Assembly (NCBI GenBank): GCA_030694465.1
Contig: JAUXYJ010000099.1
Location: forward strand, 41,865 to 105,864
From: Deltaproteobacteria bacterium
GTDB lineage: Bacteria > Myxococcota_A > Polyangia > Polyangiales > Ga0077539
Reading direction: 5' to 3'
Length of the DNA stretch: 64,000 nt
The notes under the pieces are model-generated. The model had not been told where the DNA came from, did not search any database, and saw only the letters and a program-made list of their open reading frames with translations. The stretch's first letter is position 1, and every line of letters starts with the position of its first letter. Below, piece by piece: positions 24,290 through 33,348 of the stretch. Made by a program: the position numbers and the translations under genes.

Positions 24290-25044
24290 CGCGCACCTCG
24301 TGACAAGTTGGCCCTGCGAGCCATGCGGGCGAGGGTCTTGGCGTCGCGATCTGCCAGCAATGGACCAAGCAAAACGGCGTCCAACGGAGCGCCGCTCTCA
24401 AGCGCCACGAGCACCGCAGACCACGCCAGCACGTTGCTCTTTGGGTGCGCATACATGGCCTCTCGCAGCGCATCAAATCCATGAAGCACGCTCACGACGG
24501 GGTGCAGACAGAGCTGCAACACCGTGGATTCACTCAGCGTGAGCAAACACGCCAAGACCTCAAGATCACACCGCGCCAAGACCTCCATGGGCTCGGCGCT
24601 TCGAGCAGCCTTGGCGAGCGTGTCGATGGCCGCGCGCAGCGGGATCAGCGAGTCGGCACTCAAAGCACGCTCCGAGAGAGACTCGAGCAACGCAACAGCA
24701 AGCCCACGGCGCACGCGCAAGAGGTCCACGGCGATCGCATACTGCCCAGCAGCGTCACTCTGCGCGAGCACCGCCGGCAAGAGCGCCGGGCCTCCCTCGC
24801 GGAGATAGCTCCGCACCGTGTAGCCCGAGCCCTGCCGGACCGAGAGCAGACCCCCCGCCTCAAGGCGCGCCAGGGCGCTGCGAACGCTCACGCGATTGAC
24901 CGCAAATCGCGCGGCCAAATCACGCTCAGAGGGCAGCCGATCGCCGGGCCTGAGCCTCCCCGACAGGATCTCGTCGCGCAGCGCAAGCACACAGGGATCC
25001 ACCACATTGAGCGCCTCAGGCGCGGTCTCTTGGGTTGCCTTCAC
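24286..25044 (-). CDS. GntR-family regulator, FadR subfamily
   Basis: A 252-residue regulator. The N-terminal winged HTH has the GntR signature 'LRPGDRLPSERDLAARFAV' then 'NRVSVRSALARLEAGGLLSV', with 'RQGSGYTV' at the wing. An all-helical FCD-like effector domain follows. It starts at GTG 25044, only eight bases from the first of two tandem TGGTACGACCA sites, so it is almost certainly autoregulated. Those same sites lie upstream of the divergent SDR/MATE operon. The effector is unknown. The FCD metal-binding histidines are not obvious. Confidence 0.88.
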   Translation of the reverse strand: MKATQETAPEALNVVDPCVLALRDEILSGRLRPGDRLPSERDLAARFAVNRVSVRSALARLEAGGLLSVRQGSGYTVRSYLREGGPALLPAVLAQSDAAGQYAIAVDLLRVRRGLAVALLESLSERALSADSLIPLRAAIDTLAKAARSAEPMEVLARCDLEVLACLLTLSESTVLQLCLHPVVSVLHGFDALREAMYAHPKSNVLAWSAVLVALESGAPLDAVLLGPLLADRDAKTLARMARRANLSRGAR

Positions 25045-25052
25045 ACCCCAAC

Positions 25053-25076
25053 TGGTACGACCAATTGGTACGACCA
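25053..25076. promoter_or_regulatory. Tandem FadR/PdhR-type operators
   Basis: TGGTACGACCA occurs at 25053-25063 and again at 25066-25076, a 13-bp direct repeat of an 11-mer that itself matches the FadR-subfamily palindrome TGGT-N3-ACCA. The pair lies in the gap between the divergently transcribed FadR-type regulator (start 25044) and the SDR gene (start 25199). Confidence 0.85.
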
Positions 25077-25198
25077 GTCAAGTACGCTGCGTCGGGCCAA
25101 CCGGCCGGTCACAAGAGCAAGACGTGGCAAGGTTCGTTTGTGACAATGCCGCTGTGGTTCTCCTGCGCGCGAAACAAAAGCGCCGTATGGTGCGCGCC

Positions 25199-26041
25199 AT
25201 GGCACGCGCCCCCATCGACCAGTCCGTCACATTGATCACAGGTGCTTCGTCAGGCATCGGAGAAGCCATCGCGCGACAGCTCGCTCCGCGCGTGCGCACC
25301 ATGGTCTTAGTGGCCCGCCGAGAGGCCCGCTTGCGCACCCTGAGCGAAGAGCTATTGCGTGCAAATCCTCAGCTCATTGTGATCATTGAGCCGTGTGACA
25401 TCAGTGACCTCACCGCGTGCGGAGCCATGCTCGATCGGGTCGAGCGCAGCGCAGGGCCCATCGACATCTTGATTAACAACGCAGGCATCGGACACATGGC
25501 GCTCTACGAGGCCGCGCCGTGGCACGAGCTGGCCGCCATGATCCAGCTCAACGTGGTCGCGCTGAGCTACCTCACGCGGCGCGTGATCCCCTCGATGGTC
25601 GCGCGGCGCAAGGGCGGAATCCTCAATATTTCATCAGGATTTGGCCTCGAATTTCTTCCACTCTTCGCGGCCTATGTGGGCACCAAACACTACGTCACGG
25701 GGCTCACCGAGGGCCTGCACGTGGAGCTCACCGATCAGAACATCGCGGTCACGCAGAGCTGCCCTGGCCCCGTCCAGACCGAGTTTAGCCAGAACCTCGG
25801 AGCCGACAACGACGTGCAAATCCCCTCGCTAATTAGCCTCACGGCCGCGCAGTGTGCCAAGCGCTCTCTCGCCGCGTTCGAGCGCGGGCGCGCGATGGTC
25901 TTGCCCGGATTTCTCATGAAGTTCATGGCGCTCTCCGGCGCGCTCTCGCCACGGTGGCTCAAGCGGTGGCTCTACCGATGGGCCATGCCCACACTGCGCG
26001 CACGCGCGGCCAAGGCCCTCACCCCAGAGACCACATCGTGA
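25199..26041 (+). CDS. Short-chain dehydrogenase/reductase (SDR)
   Basis: A 280-residue classical SDR. The NAD(P)-binding TGASSGIG is near residue 15, NNAG near 95, the catalytic Ser is in 'ILNISSGFG' and the catalytic Tyr and Lys are in 'YVGTKHY'. 'CPGPVQTEF' follows, and a hydrophobic, basic C-terminal end ('LKRWLYRWAMPTLRA') could dock at the membrane. It is close to the DltE/YqjQ-like group of unknown substrate. Two in-frame ATGs (25187 and 25199) are possible; neither has a strong ribosome site. The stop overlaps the MATE start as GTGA. Confidence 0.88.
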   Translation: MARAPIDQSVTLITGASSGIGEAIARQLAPRVRTMVLVARREARLRTLSEELLRANPQLIVIIEPCDISDLTACGAMLDRVERSAGPIDILINNAGIGHMALYEAAPWHELAAMIQLNVVALSYLTRRVIPSMVARRKGGILNISSGFGLEFLPLFAAYVGTKHYVTGLTEGLHVELTDQNIAVTQSCPGPVQTEFSQNLGADNDVQIPSLISLTAAQCAKRSLAAFERGRAMVLPGFLMKFMALSGALSPRWLKRWLYRWAMPTLRARAAKALTPETTS

Positions 26042-27408
26042 GCGAAATCTCAGTCGATTCGTCGGTGTACCGCCCTTCACCGGGCGAGGTCCCCGAGCCC
26101 AGCACAGCGCAAGAGCTCCGCGCCCTCGTCGCCCTCGCGGTGCCCATCGCCCTCGCGCAGTTCGCGCAGATTCTCTTGTCGCTCACAGACACCACCATTG
26201 TTGGCCGCACGTCCTCGGTGGCCCTCGCCGGCGCTGGACTGGGCCGCGCGCTCTCGTTTGCGTTCGCATCGATTCTCATCGGGGTCGCCGGCGCCCTCGA
26301 GCCCCTCGCCTCGCAAGCCCTCGGCGCGGGCTCACCCAACCGTGCTTTTTCAGCCTTCGAACGCGCAGTGCGCGCAGTGCTCTGGCTCTCACTCCCGACG
26401 CTCGCCCTCATCGCAGGGTCGTTTGGAGTGTCTTCGTACGTAGGCCTCCCCGCGGATGTCTCGCACGCGAGCGCGATGTTCTTGCTAGGCCACGCGCCGG
26501 CGATCCCGATGTTTGGGCTCTTCTTGTGTGCCCGTAGTTTTTTGCAATCCCATGAAAAAACTCGGCCCATTGTCATCGCCGCCATCGTCGCGAACCTCGT
26601 GAATGTGCCCATGTGCCTCCTGCTGGTGCACACGCTCCGGTGGGGCGCGTTTGGCGCGGGGCTCGCGTCCACGATCTCAACGGGAGTGCTCACCGTGGTC
26701 TGCATGCGCGCGGCGTACAAGCTCAAACCCAGCACGCCCATCGAGGCGCAAGACGATGTGACGTTGGGCACAGTGCTGCGGCTGAGTTTTCCGATTGGCC
26801 TGCAATTTCTCGCAGAAATCGGTGTATTTTCGTTTGTCGGAGTGCTCGCGGGGACCCTCGGAGCCACCGCAGGAGGCGCCCATCAGATCGCGCTTAACCT
26901 CGCGAGCTTTACCTTCATGGGCGCCCTGGGGATCTCTGCGGCCACTTCGACGCGCGTAGGGCTCGCGGTGGGTCAACGACGCTCTCCGCGCCGGGTGGGC
27001 CTGCTAGGCATCGCCGTGGGCACCGGCTTCATGGCCCTCGGAGCCACGGTCTTTTGGCTCGCCCCGAGGCTCATCGCGCAGCTGTTCTCGCAGAACGAGT
27101 CCGTGATCGCGATCGCCGTGCCGCTGCTTCGCATCGCCGCCCTGTTTCAGCTCTTTGACGGAGCGCAAGCCGTCGCGAGCGGAGCGCTCCGCGGCATCGC
27201 CGATGTACGCTTTGCGTTCGGCGCCAACGTCGTCGCCCACTGGTTTGTAGGGCTACCAATCGCTGTTTTTCTCTGCTTTTATGCCCACATGGGCGTTGTC
27301 GGCCTCTGGTGGGGCCTCACCGCCGGGCTCGTGACCATCGCGCTGGTAACTACCGCGAGGTTCGCGCTAAGAGCCGGACAAACCGACGCATCAAGCGCTG
27401 TGGCCTAG
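26038..27408 (+). CDS. MATE-family efflux transporter
   Basis: A 456-residue integral membrane protein with about twelve hydrophobic segments. It has the MatE duplicated six-helix design: first half 'LVALAVPIALAQFAQILLSL' then 'TDTTIVGRTSSVALAG', second half 'LRLSFPIGLQFLAEIGVFSF'. MATE proteins export cationic or hydrophobic compounds using H+ or Na+ gradients. GTG start at 26038 is coupled to the upstream SDR. The pair, controlled from the FadR-type sites, may oxidise or reduce and then export one compound; that is inference. The 3' end overlaps the convergent gene by 18 bases. Confidence 0.88.
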   Translation: MSEISVDSSVYRPSPGEVPEPSTAQELRALVALAVPIALAQFAQILLSLTDTTIVGRTSSVALAGAGLGRALSFAFASILIGVAGALEPLASQALGAGSPNRAFSAFERAVRAVLWLSLPTLALIAGSFGVSSYVGLPADVSHASAMFLLGHAPAIPMFGLFLCARSFLQSHEKTRPIVIAAIVANLVNVPMCLLLVHTLRWGAFGAGLASTISTGVLTVVCMRAAYKLKPSTPIEAQDDVTLGTVLRLSFPIGLQFLAEIGVFSFVGVLAGTLGATAGGAHQIALNLASFTFMGALGISAATSTRVGLAVGQRRSPRRVGLLGIAVGTGFMALGATVFWLAPRLIAQLFSQNESVIAIAVPLLRIAALFQLFDGAQAVASGALRGIADVRFAFGANVVAHWFVGLPIAVFLCFYAHMGVVGLWWGLTAGLVTIALVTTARFALRAGQTDASSAVA

Positions 27409-27675
27409 CATCTTTTTGCCGTCCTGAAACAGCACCTCGATGCGCGGACCTTGCACAAACACCACGACGCCGCGGCCGAATTTCGGGTGCTCTAAGAGCT
27501 CGTTTTGGTTGAAGTGCGCGGTCATCGACCAGGTCTTAAACGCGCTCGCGTCTCGATCGCCGACAGCCTCTTGCCACAGCGGCATCGACGGGAGCACCTG
27601 TCCAAACGGCGTAAGCGGTGCGTCTTCGTTGCTCTTCCCCGAGGGTCCAGACTTGCGGGCGCGCTTCATCGACAT
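27391..27675 (-). CDS. Small conserved hypothetical protein, 94 aa
   Basis: The protein has a basic N-terminal tail ('MSMKRARKSGPSGKS') followed by a small beta domain 'MTAHFNQNELLEHPKFGRGV' and 'VVFVQGPRIEVLFQDGKKML'. The second part matches a recurrent module in delta-proteobacteria and myxobacteria ('HPKFGRG.V......EVLF.DG'), which resembles an SH3-like fold. Usually it follows a zinc ribbon, which is missing here. ATG 27675 was chosen because upstream in-frame sequence is low complexity. Function unknown. It is convergent with the MATE gene. Confidence 0.65.
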   Translation of the reverse strand: MSMKRARKSGPSGKSNEDAPLTPFGQVLPSMPLWQEAVGDRDASAFKTWSMTAHFNQNELLEHPKFGRGVVVFVQGPRIEVLFQDGKKMLGHSA

Positions 27676-27837
27676 GCCTGATCGCATACACGACCCCTCT
27701 GCGCATCGCAACCGCGCGGCCTTCACACCATCCCAACACGCTCCAGTGTATTGCCTCCCACGCGCGCGGACACCAAGGACGCCAGCCACCTGAGTCGTGA
27801 GAGCCCCAGCCAGCCTCTCGAGAGCGATCGCACCTCC

Positions 27838-29394
27838 ATGAGCAACGTTTTAGCGAGTGATTCTTCAGTCGACCTTGTCGCACGCAAGCGCGTCACGACC
27901 GCGATTCTCTTTGGGATGTTCGCCGCCGCGATCGAGATGACCATTGTCTCGACCGCGATGCCGCGCGTCGCCGGTGATTTGGGCGGCAGCGATCGCTACG
28001 CGTGGGTGCTCTCGAGCTATCTCTTGGCCAGCACAATCTCTGCGCCGCTCTTCGGAAAGCTCGCGGATCTCATCGGCCGACGCCCCGCATACCTCAGCGG
28101 AATGGCGCTGTTTCTCCTGGGCTCGTGGACCTCGGGAGCCGCCTGGTCCATGGACGCGCTCATCGTCGCACGTGGGCTGCAGGGCATCGGCGGAGGCGCG
28201 CTCGCGACGGTCGGCCTGACCATCATCGGTGACCTGTATCCCCCCGAAGAGCGTGGAAAAGTCCAAGGATTATTCTCTGCCGTGTGGGGCTTTGCCGGCG
28301 CGCTGGGGCCCGTCGCCGGCGGGCTCATCGTGGACTTTCTCTCCTGGCGTTGGGTCTTTTATCTCAACCTCCCGTTTGGCCTGATCGCGATGATCTTGCT
28401 CGCGCTCTCGCTTCGCGAAGAGATCGAGAAGAAGCCGGTCTCTATCGATTGGCTTGGCGCGCTGCTCCTCGGCGGCTCGGTGATCGCGCTGCAGCTGGGC
28501 GCAGGAGCCCACGGCGTCGCGGGCCTCGGTCGCGCGCCTTTGCTCGTGTCCGCGGTCGCGTTGGTGTTGTTTTACTTCGTCGAAAAGCGTGCAAAAGAGC
28601 CCATCGTTCCGCTCGGACTCTTCGCACAGCCCACCATCGTGGTGTCCGTCGCGATCACGCTCTTGTTGGGCATGACCATGCTCGCGGTGACCAACTATGT
28701 TCCGCTGTTTGTGCAAGGCGCACAGGGGGCGAGCACGCGCGAATCGGGCTTGGTCATGACCCCGTTTGCGGTCGCGTGGCCCGTCGCGGGCTTCTCCGTC
28801 GGGATGCTTCTCAACCGCGTCGGTTACCGCCGCTCGGTCGTCTTGGGATGCGCGCTGATTGTCACCTCGGCCATCGCCCTGACCTTCTTGCGCATCGACA
28901 GCTCCCGGGGCTGGGTTCTGGTCGCCATGGCGCTCCTGGGCCTCGGCATGGGCCTGCAAAACACACCCCTGCTCATCGCCCTTCAGTCCGCGGTCCCGTG
29001 GTCTCAGCGCGGCAGCGCCACCGCGATGTTTAGCTTCTCGCGCACCCTCGGCAACACCCTGGGCGCGGTCTTCGCAGGGGCCATCGCCGAGCACGCCCTC
29101 GTCGGCACCGCCGTCACGTCGGCCACGATTGACCAAGCGCTGCGCCCAGGTGCGCCGCTGGCTCCGCTCGCCGTCCGCCAAGCGCTCTCGGGCTCAGTGC
29201 ACGCCGTCTTGCTGATCAACGTCGTCGTCGCCCTCGCCGCGCTGGCCTTCGCGACACGCGTCCCCAAAGTGGTCATGCGCAGCACCGTGCCGTTACCCCC
29301 CGCGCCCACAGAGCACCCGGCGACGTCGCCGGATGCTTACTCTGAGAGCCCCAAACCCATGACCGCCCCCGTGTCAGGCTCGGGCCCGCACTAG
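27838..29394 (+). CDS. MFS drug:H+ antiporter, DHA2 (EmrB/QacA) type
   Basis: A 518-residue transporter with 14 predicted membrane segments. Motif A is 'GKLADLIGRRP' between helices 2 and 3. Helix 1 carries 'AAAIEMTIVSTAMPRVAGDL', and the motif C-like 'GFAGALGPVAGGLIVD' is in helix 5. The DHA2 family exports hydrophobic and cationic compounds by proton antiport. No EmrA-type partner or TetR gene adjoins it. The start at ATG 27838 removes an Arg/Pro-rich extension. It ends four bases inside the convergent acyl-CoA dehydrogenase gene. Confidence 0.9.
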   Translation: MSNVLASDSSVDLVARKRVTTAILFGMFAAAIEMTIVSTAMPRVAGDLGGSDRYAWVLSSYLLASTISAPLFGKLADLIGRRPAYLSGMALFLLGSWTSGAAWSMDALIVARGLQGIGGGALATVGLTIIGDLYPPEERGKVQGLFSAVWGFAGALGPVAGGLIVDFLSWRWVFYLNLPFGLIAMILLALSLREEIEKKPVSIDWLGALLLGGSVIALQLGAGAHGVAGLGRAPLLVSAVALVLFYFVEKRAKEPIVPLGLFAQPTIVVSVAITLLLGMTMLAVTNYVPLFVQGAQGASTRESGLVMTPFAVAWPVAGFSVGMLLNRVGYRRSVVLGCALIVTSAIALTFLRIDSSRGWVLVAMALLGLGMGLQNTPLLIALQSAVPWSQRGSATAMFSFSRTLGNTLGAVFAGAIAEHALVGTAVTSATIDQALRPGAPLAPLAVRQALSGSVHAVLLINVVVALAALAFATRVPKVVMRSTVPLPPAPTEHPATSPDAYSESPKPMTAPVSGSGPH

Positions 29395-31226
29395 ATCGTC
29401 GCGAAGCCCCCATCGGGGATGTTAATCGCGCTGTCGTCGCCGAGCGAAATAATCTCTGCCTTTGCAGGAACATCGGGCAACACGTTGAGCGCAAAGTACA
29501 CCGCTGCAGCGCGTTTTCCCTCGTAGAATGCGCGATCGTGGTGCCCGGCCGGGAGGTCTGCGAGCTTGTCCAAAGAGATCTTGGCCTGCTCAAGCAAGAG
29601 CCAACCCACCGCGGTCTCGCTCATCATTTCGAGAAAGCGGTTGGCGTTGAGCGGGACCATCGGGACCTGCCCGCTCTGAAACCAGCCAAGCAAGCGCATG
29701 ACCGTCGCGCCCACGGCTTCTTGCGCGCGACCCAGCGACTGCACAGCGGCGCCCAAGATCGGATGCGCGCTGTTTTCGCTGACAAAAGTGGACACTTCGT
29801 TAAGAAACGCCTGCGTGTTAGCGCCGCCGTTTTGGCCGAGCTTGCGCCCCACAAGGTCCATCGCCTGGATGTGATTGGTCCCCTCGTAGATCGAGAAGAT
29901 CTTCGAGTCGCGCGCGTACTGCTCGATGGGCCAATCTTTGAGATACCCCGCGCCGCCAAACACCTGAATCGCGGTCTCGCAGACACGGTACGCCTGGTCG
30001 CTTCCGTAGGCTTTTACCAGCGGAACAAGCAGATCGATCTGCCCCAAGTGATACGCCTTCTTGTCCTCGTCGGTCTCGAGCACCGAGCGGTCATGATGCA
30101 GCGCGAGCTTCACCACGAGCGTGCGGATGCCCTCGACGCGAGCCTTCATGTCCAAGAGCATTCGTCGCACATCGGGGTGCTCGATGATCGCGACGCGCGG
30201 CGCGGTCGGGTCTTTCCACGAGGTGATGTGCGCGCCTTGGCGGCGGTCTTTGGCGTAGTCTAGCGCGTTGAGATACGCGCTGGACGCGAGCGCGACGCTC
30301 TGAATGCCCACCGCGATACGCGCGCTGTTCATCAAGCGAAACATCTGCGAAATACCTTGGTTTTCGACGGTACCGACGAGCTCGCCGACGCAGCCGTCGT
30401 TCTCGCCAAAGTTCAGCGAGCAGGTCGCCGAACCGTTGATGCCCATCTTGTGCTCAATGCCCGTCACGCTGACGTCGTTGCTTCCCAGCACGTTGCCATC
30501 GCCATCGATCTTTTGAGCCGGAACAATAAAGAGCGACAGCCCCTTGGTCCCTGGCGGCGCACCCTCGACGCGCGCCAACACCAAGTGAATGATATTCCCC
30601 GTAAACTGGTTGTCTCCGCCCGAGATATAAATCTTCGCGCCCTTGATGTCGTACTTGCCATCACTCCGCCTCGTAGCCCCGCTCTTGGCGCTGCCCACGT
30701 CCGAGCCCGCGTGCGCCTCGGTCAAGCACATCGTGCCGCCCCAGCGACCGTCGAGCATCCTCGGTGCGTACAAATGCTTCTGCGCGTCCGTGCCAAACTC
30801 CAAAATCACATCCGCCGCGCCCACCGTGAGCCCCGGATACATCGAAAAAGCTGTGTTCGCGCCGTTCTGAAACTCTTCGCACAGCACGTGGACGACCTTG
30901 GGCGAGCCCTGGCCTCCGTGCTCAACCGAGATCCCGATGCCACGCCAGCCGGCTGCATACACGGCCTTCCAAGCATCACCGAAGCCATCAGGCGCGAGCA
31001 CGCGGCCGTCGACAACACGACACCCCTGGCGATCGCCCGACGCGTTGAGCGGGCCGAGAACATTCTGCGAAAACTTCACGCACTCGGCGAGAGACATCTT
31101 GACCGTCTCTTCGTCCCAGGGCTCAAAAACGCCTTTGCCAAAGACGTCGTTCGCCTTCAAGTGCTCGAAGAGCAAGAACTCGATCTCGCGCAGGTCTACT
31201 TTGTACTGGTTGATGTTCTGTGACAT
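29391..31226 (-). CDS. Acyl-CoA dehydrogenase, long form (about 611 aa)
   Basis: The product has the N-terminal helical, middle beta and C-terminal helical domains of the acyl-CoA dehydrogenase fold, plus an N-terminal extension and a C-terminal domain (about 450-611) typical of the roughly 600-residue class. FAD and substrate motifs include 'MCLTEAHAGSDVGSAKSG', 'IYISGGDN' and 'QVFGGAGYLKDWPIEQYARD', and the base region is 'IYEGTNHIQAMDLVGRKL'. It performs alpha,beta-dehydrogenation of acyl-CoA with electrons passed to ETF. A TetR-like operator lies 176 bp upstream (31402-31419), shared with the second dehydrogenase gene at 33856. Confidence 0.9.
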   Translation of the reverse strand: MSQNINQYKVDLREIEFLLFEHLKANDVFGKGVFEPWDEETVKMSLAECVKFSQNVLGPLNASGDRQGCRVVDGRVLAPDGFGDAWKAVYAAGWRGIGISVEHGGQGSPKVVHVLCEEFQNGANTAFSMYPGLTVGAADVILEFGTDAQKHLYAPRMLDGRWGGTMCLTEAHAGSDVGSAKSGATRRSDGKYDIKGAKIYISGGDNQFTGNIIHLVLARVEGAPPGTKGLSLFIVPAQKIDGDGNVLGSNDVSVTGIEHKMGINGSATCSLNFGENDGCVGELVGTVENQGISQMFRLMNSARIAVGIQSVALASSAYLNALDYAKDRRQGAHITSWKDPTAPRVAIIEHPDVRRMLLDMKARVEGIRTLVVKLALHHDRSVLETDEDKKAYHLGQIDLLVPLVKAYGSDQAYRVCETAIQVFGGAGYLKDWPIEQYARDSKIFSIYEGTNHIQAMDLVGRKLGQNGGANTQAFLNEVSTFVSENSAHPILGAAVQSLGRAQEAVGATVMRLLGWFQSGQVPMVPLNANRFLEMMSETAVGWLLLEQAKISLDKLADLPAGHHDRAFYEGKRAAAVYFALNVLPDVPAKAEIISLGDDSAINIPDGGFATI

Positions 31227-31401
31227 GGCGACGCCCTACACTCTTTCTGTCGTAGCGTTGGGACTCACAGCAGCGGAGCCCCAGCAAAAATTCAACGAAA
31301 ACGCTCGTCTCGTTGGGTGGTCACGGAGCCGTTCTTTGGATGCCGTGGAGGTCCTCGCGTTGTGCGTCTCTACAACGCACCCAGTACAGCTCATAGACCC
31401 A

Positions 31402-31419
31402 ACTGAATCACCATTCAGT
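31402..31419. promoter_or_regulatory. TetR-like operator upstream of acyl-CoA dehydrogenase
   Basis: ACTGAATCACCATTCAGT is a perfect 7-bp inverted repeat around a 4-bp spacer. The same half-site and spacing recur twice at 35091-35129 before the other acyl-CoA dehydrogenase gene. The form resembles operators of fatty-acid-responsive TetR repressors; the regulator is not in this window. Confidence 0.75.
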
Positions 31420-31475
31420 GCTAGTGCTCTTGCGCGCAGTGCGTCAAGCCAATGCGCTGCGAAAGAACTGCGCGC

Positions 31476-32495
31476 TTACACCCCGCGCTCGCGCGCTTGC
31501 CGCGCGTTAAGCTCTTGGCGCAGCGCCGCGAGTGCCTCGTCTGCGCACACGTTCACCGCGCGCAGATGGACCCGCAGCGCCACTTGCTCGGTCATCGCGT
31601 GAGGTCTCAACAGTCCCTCGCGCATGAGCTCGCAGGCCCACCGCAAACGCGCAGCGCCCACGACCGCGGCGGCCGAGATCAGCGCCACCAACGCCTGCTC
31701 GGTGGCTTCGTGTGCCCGCTGCATTAACGCCGCGTCGAGCGAGGCACGCAGCTCTGCGATCCTCGCTTCAAACACCTCCACGAGAGGGGCCAACGCCGCG
31801 GCGCCGCGACCCATCGAGGCATCCAGCATCCCCCACCCCACGACATCGAGCTCGTCACTCGCCACACGTGATCGCTTGGGCTCGATGGGCAGCGACGTGT
31901 CATGCACGAGCGCCGCGAGCCGCTGCAGAGCCTCGTCGATCGCGTCGCCGCGTGCGTGCGCGTCGAGGACCTCGTTGAGCACGCTGCGCACCTCGGTCTC
32001 GCGGAGATCCTGGACTTGCTCTCGCGCGCTCATACTCGCCAAGAGCTGTCGGTGCGCTTGCTGTAGCGAGCGATGACGTTGGTCGAGCTCAGCCATCGAA
32101 CCGTTGAGCTCTTCGAGCATCAACTTCAGCCGACCGAGGTCTTGGGCCTGCACTTGCTGAGAGTTCAGGCGCTTGGGACCGATCGCGTCAGCCAACAGCT
32201 GATCAGCCTCGGGTCCACCCTCGGCGAGAGCGATCCAAAGTGTCGCTTGGTCTGCAAAAGCGCTGACAAATCCGCGCTGATTCGAGCGCCCCCGGCGGAT
32301 CCGAACGGGTCGATGCAGCGCGACGCCCCACTGCCTCGCGTCCTCGACGAGCGTCTGGACAACCGCGACGTCTTCGCCCGTCACGAGCTCACCAAGCACG
32401 CGGCGGGTCCCCAAGAGCGAAGTCCTATCCAGGAGCACCGCCGTGATTCTCAGGGAGAGATCGCACTCGAAGACGCAGCCGAGTGGAGTCATCAC
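31476..32495 (-). CDS. PAS-like/coiled-coil signalling protein
   Basis: A 339-residue soluble protein. The first about 95 residues have a PAS-like pattern ('CVFECDLSLRITAVLLDRTS' ... 'LLGTRRVLGELV' ... 'VSAFADQATLWIALAEGG'). A coiled coil at about 110-165 follows ('MLEELNGSMAELDQRHRSLQ', 'QAHRQLLASMSAREQVQDLR'), then a long all-helical region rich in Ala and Leu. No kinase, cyclase or phosphatase motif is seen. Its start overlaps the stop of the B12-binding gene by four bases, so the two form an operon and probably a sensory pair. Confidence 0.65.
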   Translation of the reverse strand: MMTPLGCVFECDLSLRITAVLLDRTSLLGTRRVLGELVTGEDVAVVQTLVEDARQWGVALHRPVRIRRGRSNQRGFVSAFADQATLWIALAEGGPEADQLLADAIGPKRLNSQQVQAQDLGRLKLMLEELNGSMAELDQRHRSLQQAHRQLLASMSAREQVQDLRETEVRSVLNEVLDAHARGDAIDEALQRLAALVHDTSLPIEPKRSRVASDELDVVGWGMLDASMGRGAAALAPLVEVFEARIAELRASLDAALMQRAHEATEQALVALISAAAVVGAARLRWACELMREGLLRPHAMTEQVALRVHLRAVNVCADEALAALRQELNARQARERGV

Positions 32496-33211
32496 CCGCG
32501 TTGTAGGCGCTTAATCGAGCGGAGAGCAGCGAGCGTCGTGCGGGCGTCCGTCGCGTGCGCGTCGGCCCCCAGCTCGCGCCAGAGAGACTCGGTGCGGTTG
32601 ATCGCTTGGCCGCCCACGACGATCGCGAGCTCGGGGTACTCAGTGCGCAGCGCAGCGATCAAGGTGCTGAGCTTGAGAATCGACGCGGGCTGCGTGACCG
32701 AAAGCAACACCGCACTGGGCCGCATGATCGCTACTTCAGTCAGCAAATCCACAGTCGGAACGTCTGCGCCAAGATAGTGCACGGTCCACCCCTCAGCCTC
32801 GACAACATCGCAGGTCATGCGCAGACCCAACGTGTGCGTCTCGCCTTCGACACACGCGCCGACGAGCGTGTTGGACGTGAGCTCAACGCGCGAGACCACA
32901 GACCAGCGTGCCAGCACATCGAGCATCACGCCCGTGACGTAGTGCTCGAAAGCGACTGAGATTTCGCTGCGTTCCCAGCGATCACCGAGGTCGTACAAGA
33001 GCGGCTGAAGCACGTCGACGTACAAATCCGCACGCGAGGCGCCGTCACGCAGAAAGTCCTGAACCACCCGCAACACAGCGCCGCGCTCAAAGCCCTCAAG
33101 GGCAGCCCAAATGGCCTCGCGTGCATCTTGATTCGACGTAGACAGAGAGTGCTCTTGCATGGGTGCCTCGGAGAGAAAGCGCTGGGTCCAGTCCGCTGTG
33201 GTGTGGGTCAT
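32492..33211 (-). CDS. Cobalamin (B12)-binding domain protein
   Basis: A 239-residue protein with the two-part B12-binding module. A four-helix cap (about 35-110, 'LYVDVLQPLLYDLGDRWERS', 'ISVAFEHYVTGVML') is followed by a Rossmann domain with 'GACVEGETHTLGLRM', 'GWTVHYLGADVPTVDLL', 'LLSVT' and 'AIVVGGQA'. The cobalt-ligating motif D-x-H-x-x-G appears as E-T-H-T-L-G, with His kept and Asp replaced by Glu. CarH and related photosensory regulators use this module with an N-terminal MerR HTH, which is absent here. It is therefore more likely a light or redox sensor acting through the downstream PAS/coiled-coil partner. ATG 33211. Confidence 0.85.
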   Translation of the reverse strand: MTHTTADWTQRFLSEAPMQEHSLSTSNQDAREAIWAALEGFERGAVLRVVQDFLRDGASRADLYVDVLQPLLYDLGDRWERSEISVAFEHYVTGVMLDVLARWSVVSRVELTSNTLVGACVEGETHTLGLRMTCDVVEAEGWTVHYLGADVPTVDLLTEVAIMRPSAVLLSVTQPASILKLSTLIAALRTEYPELAIVVGGQAINRTESLWRELGADAHATDARTTLAALRSIKRLQRG

Positions 33212-33348
33212 TCAGCCGCAGAGACAACGTAGCAACAATCCCTGTCACGGCTCTGCTCTGACGTGCTAGCTAGTCAGCGATTTCGCAGAGATCACCACGC
33301 AATTTGTGCACCTATTCCGCACTCAAGACAAGAAGATCCATACCCATC

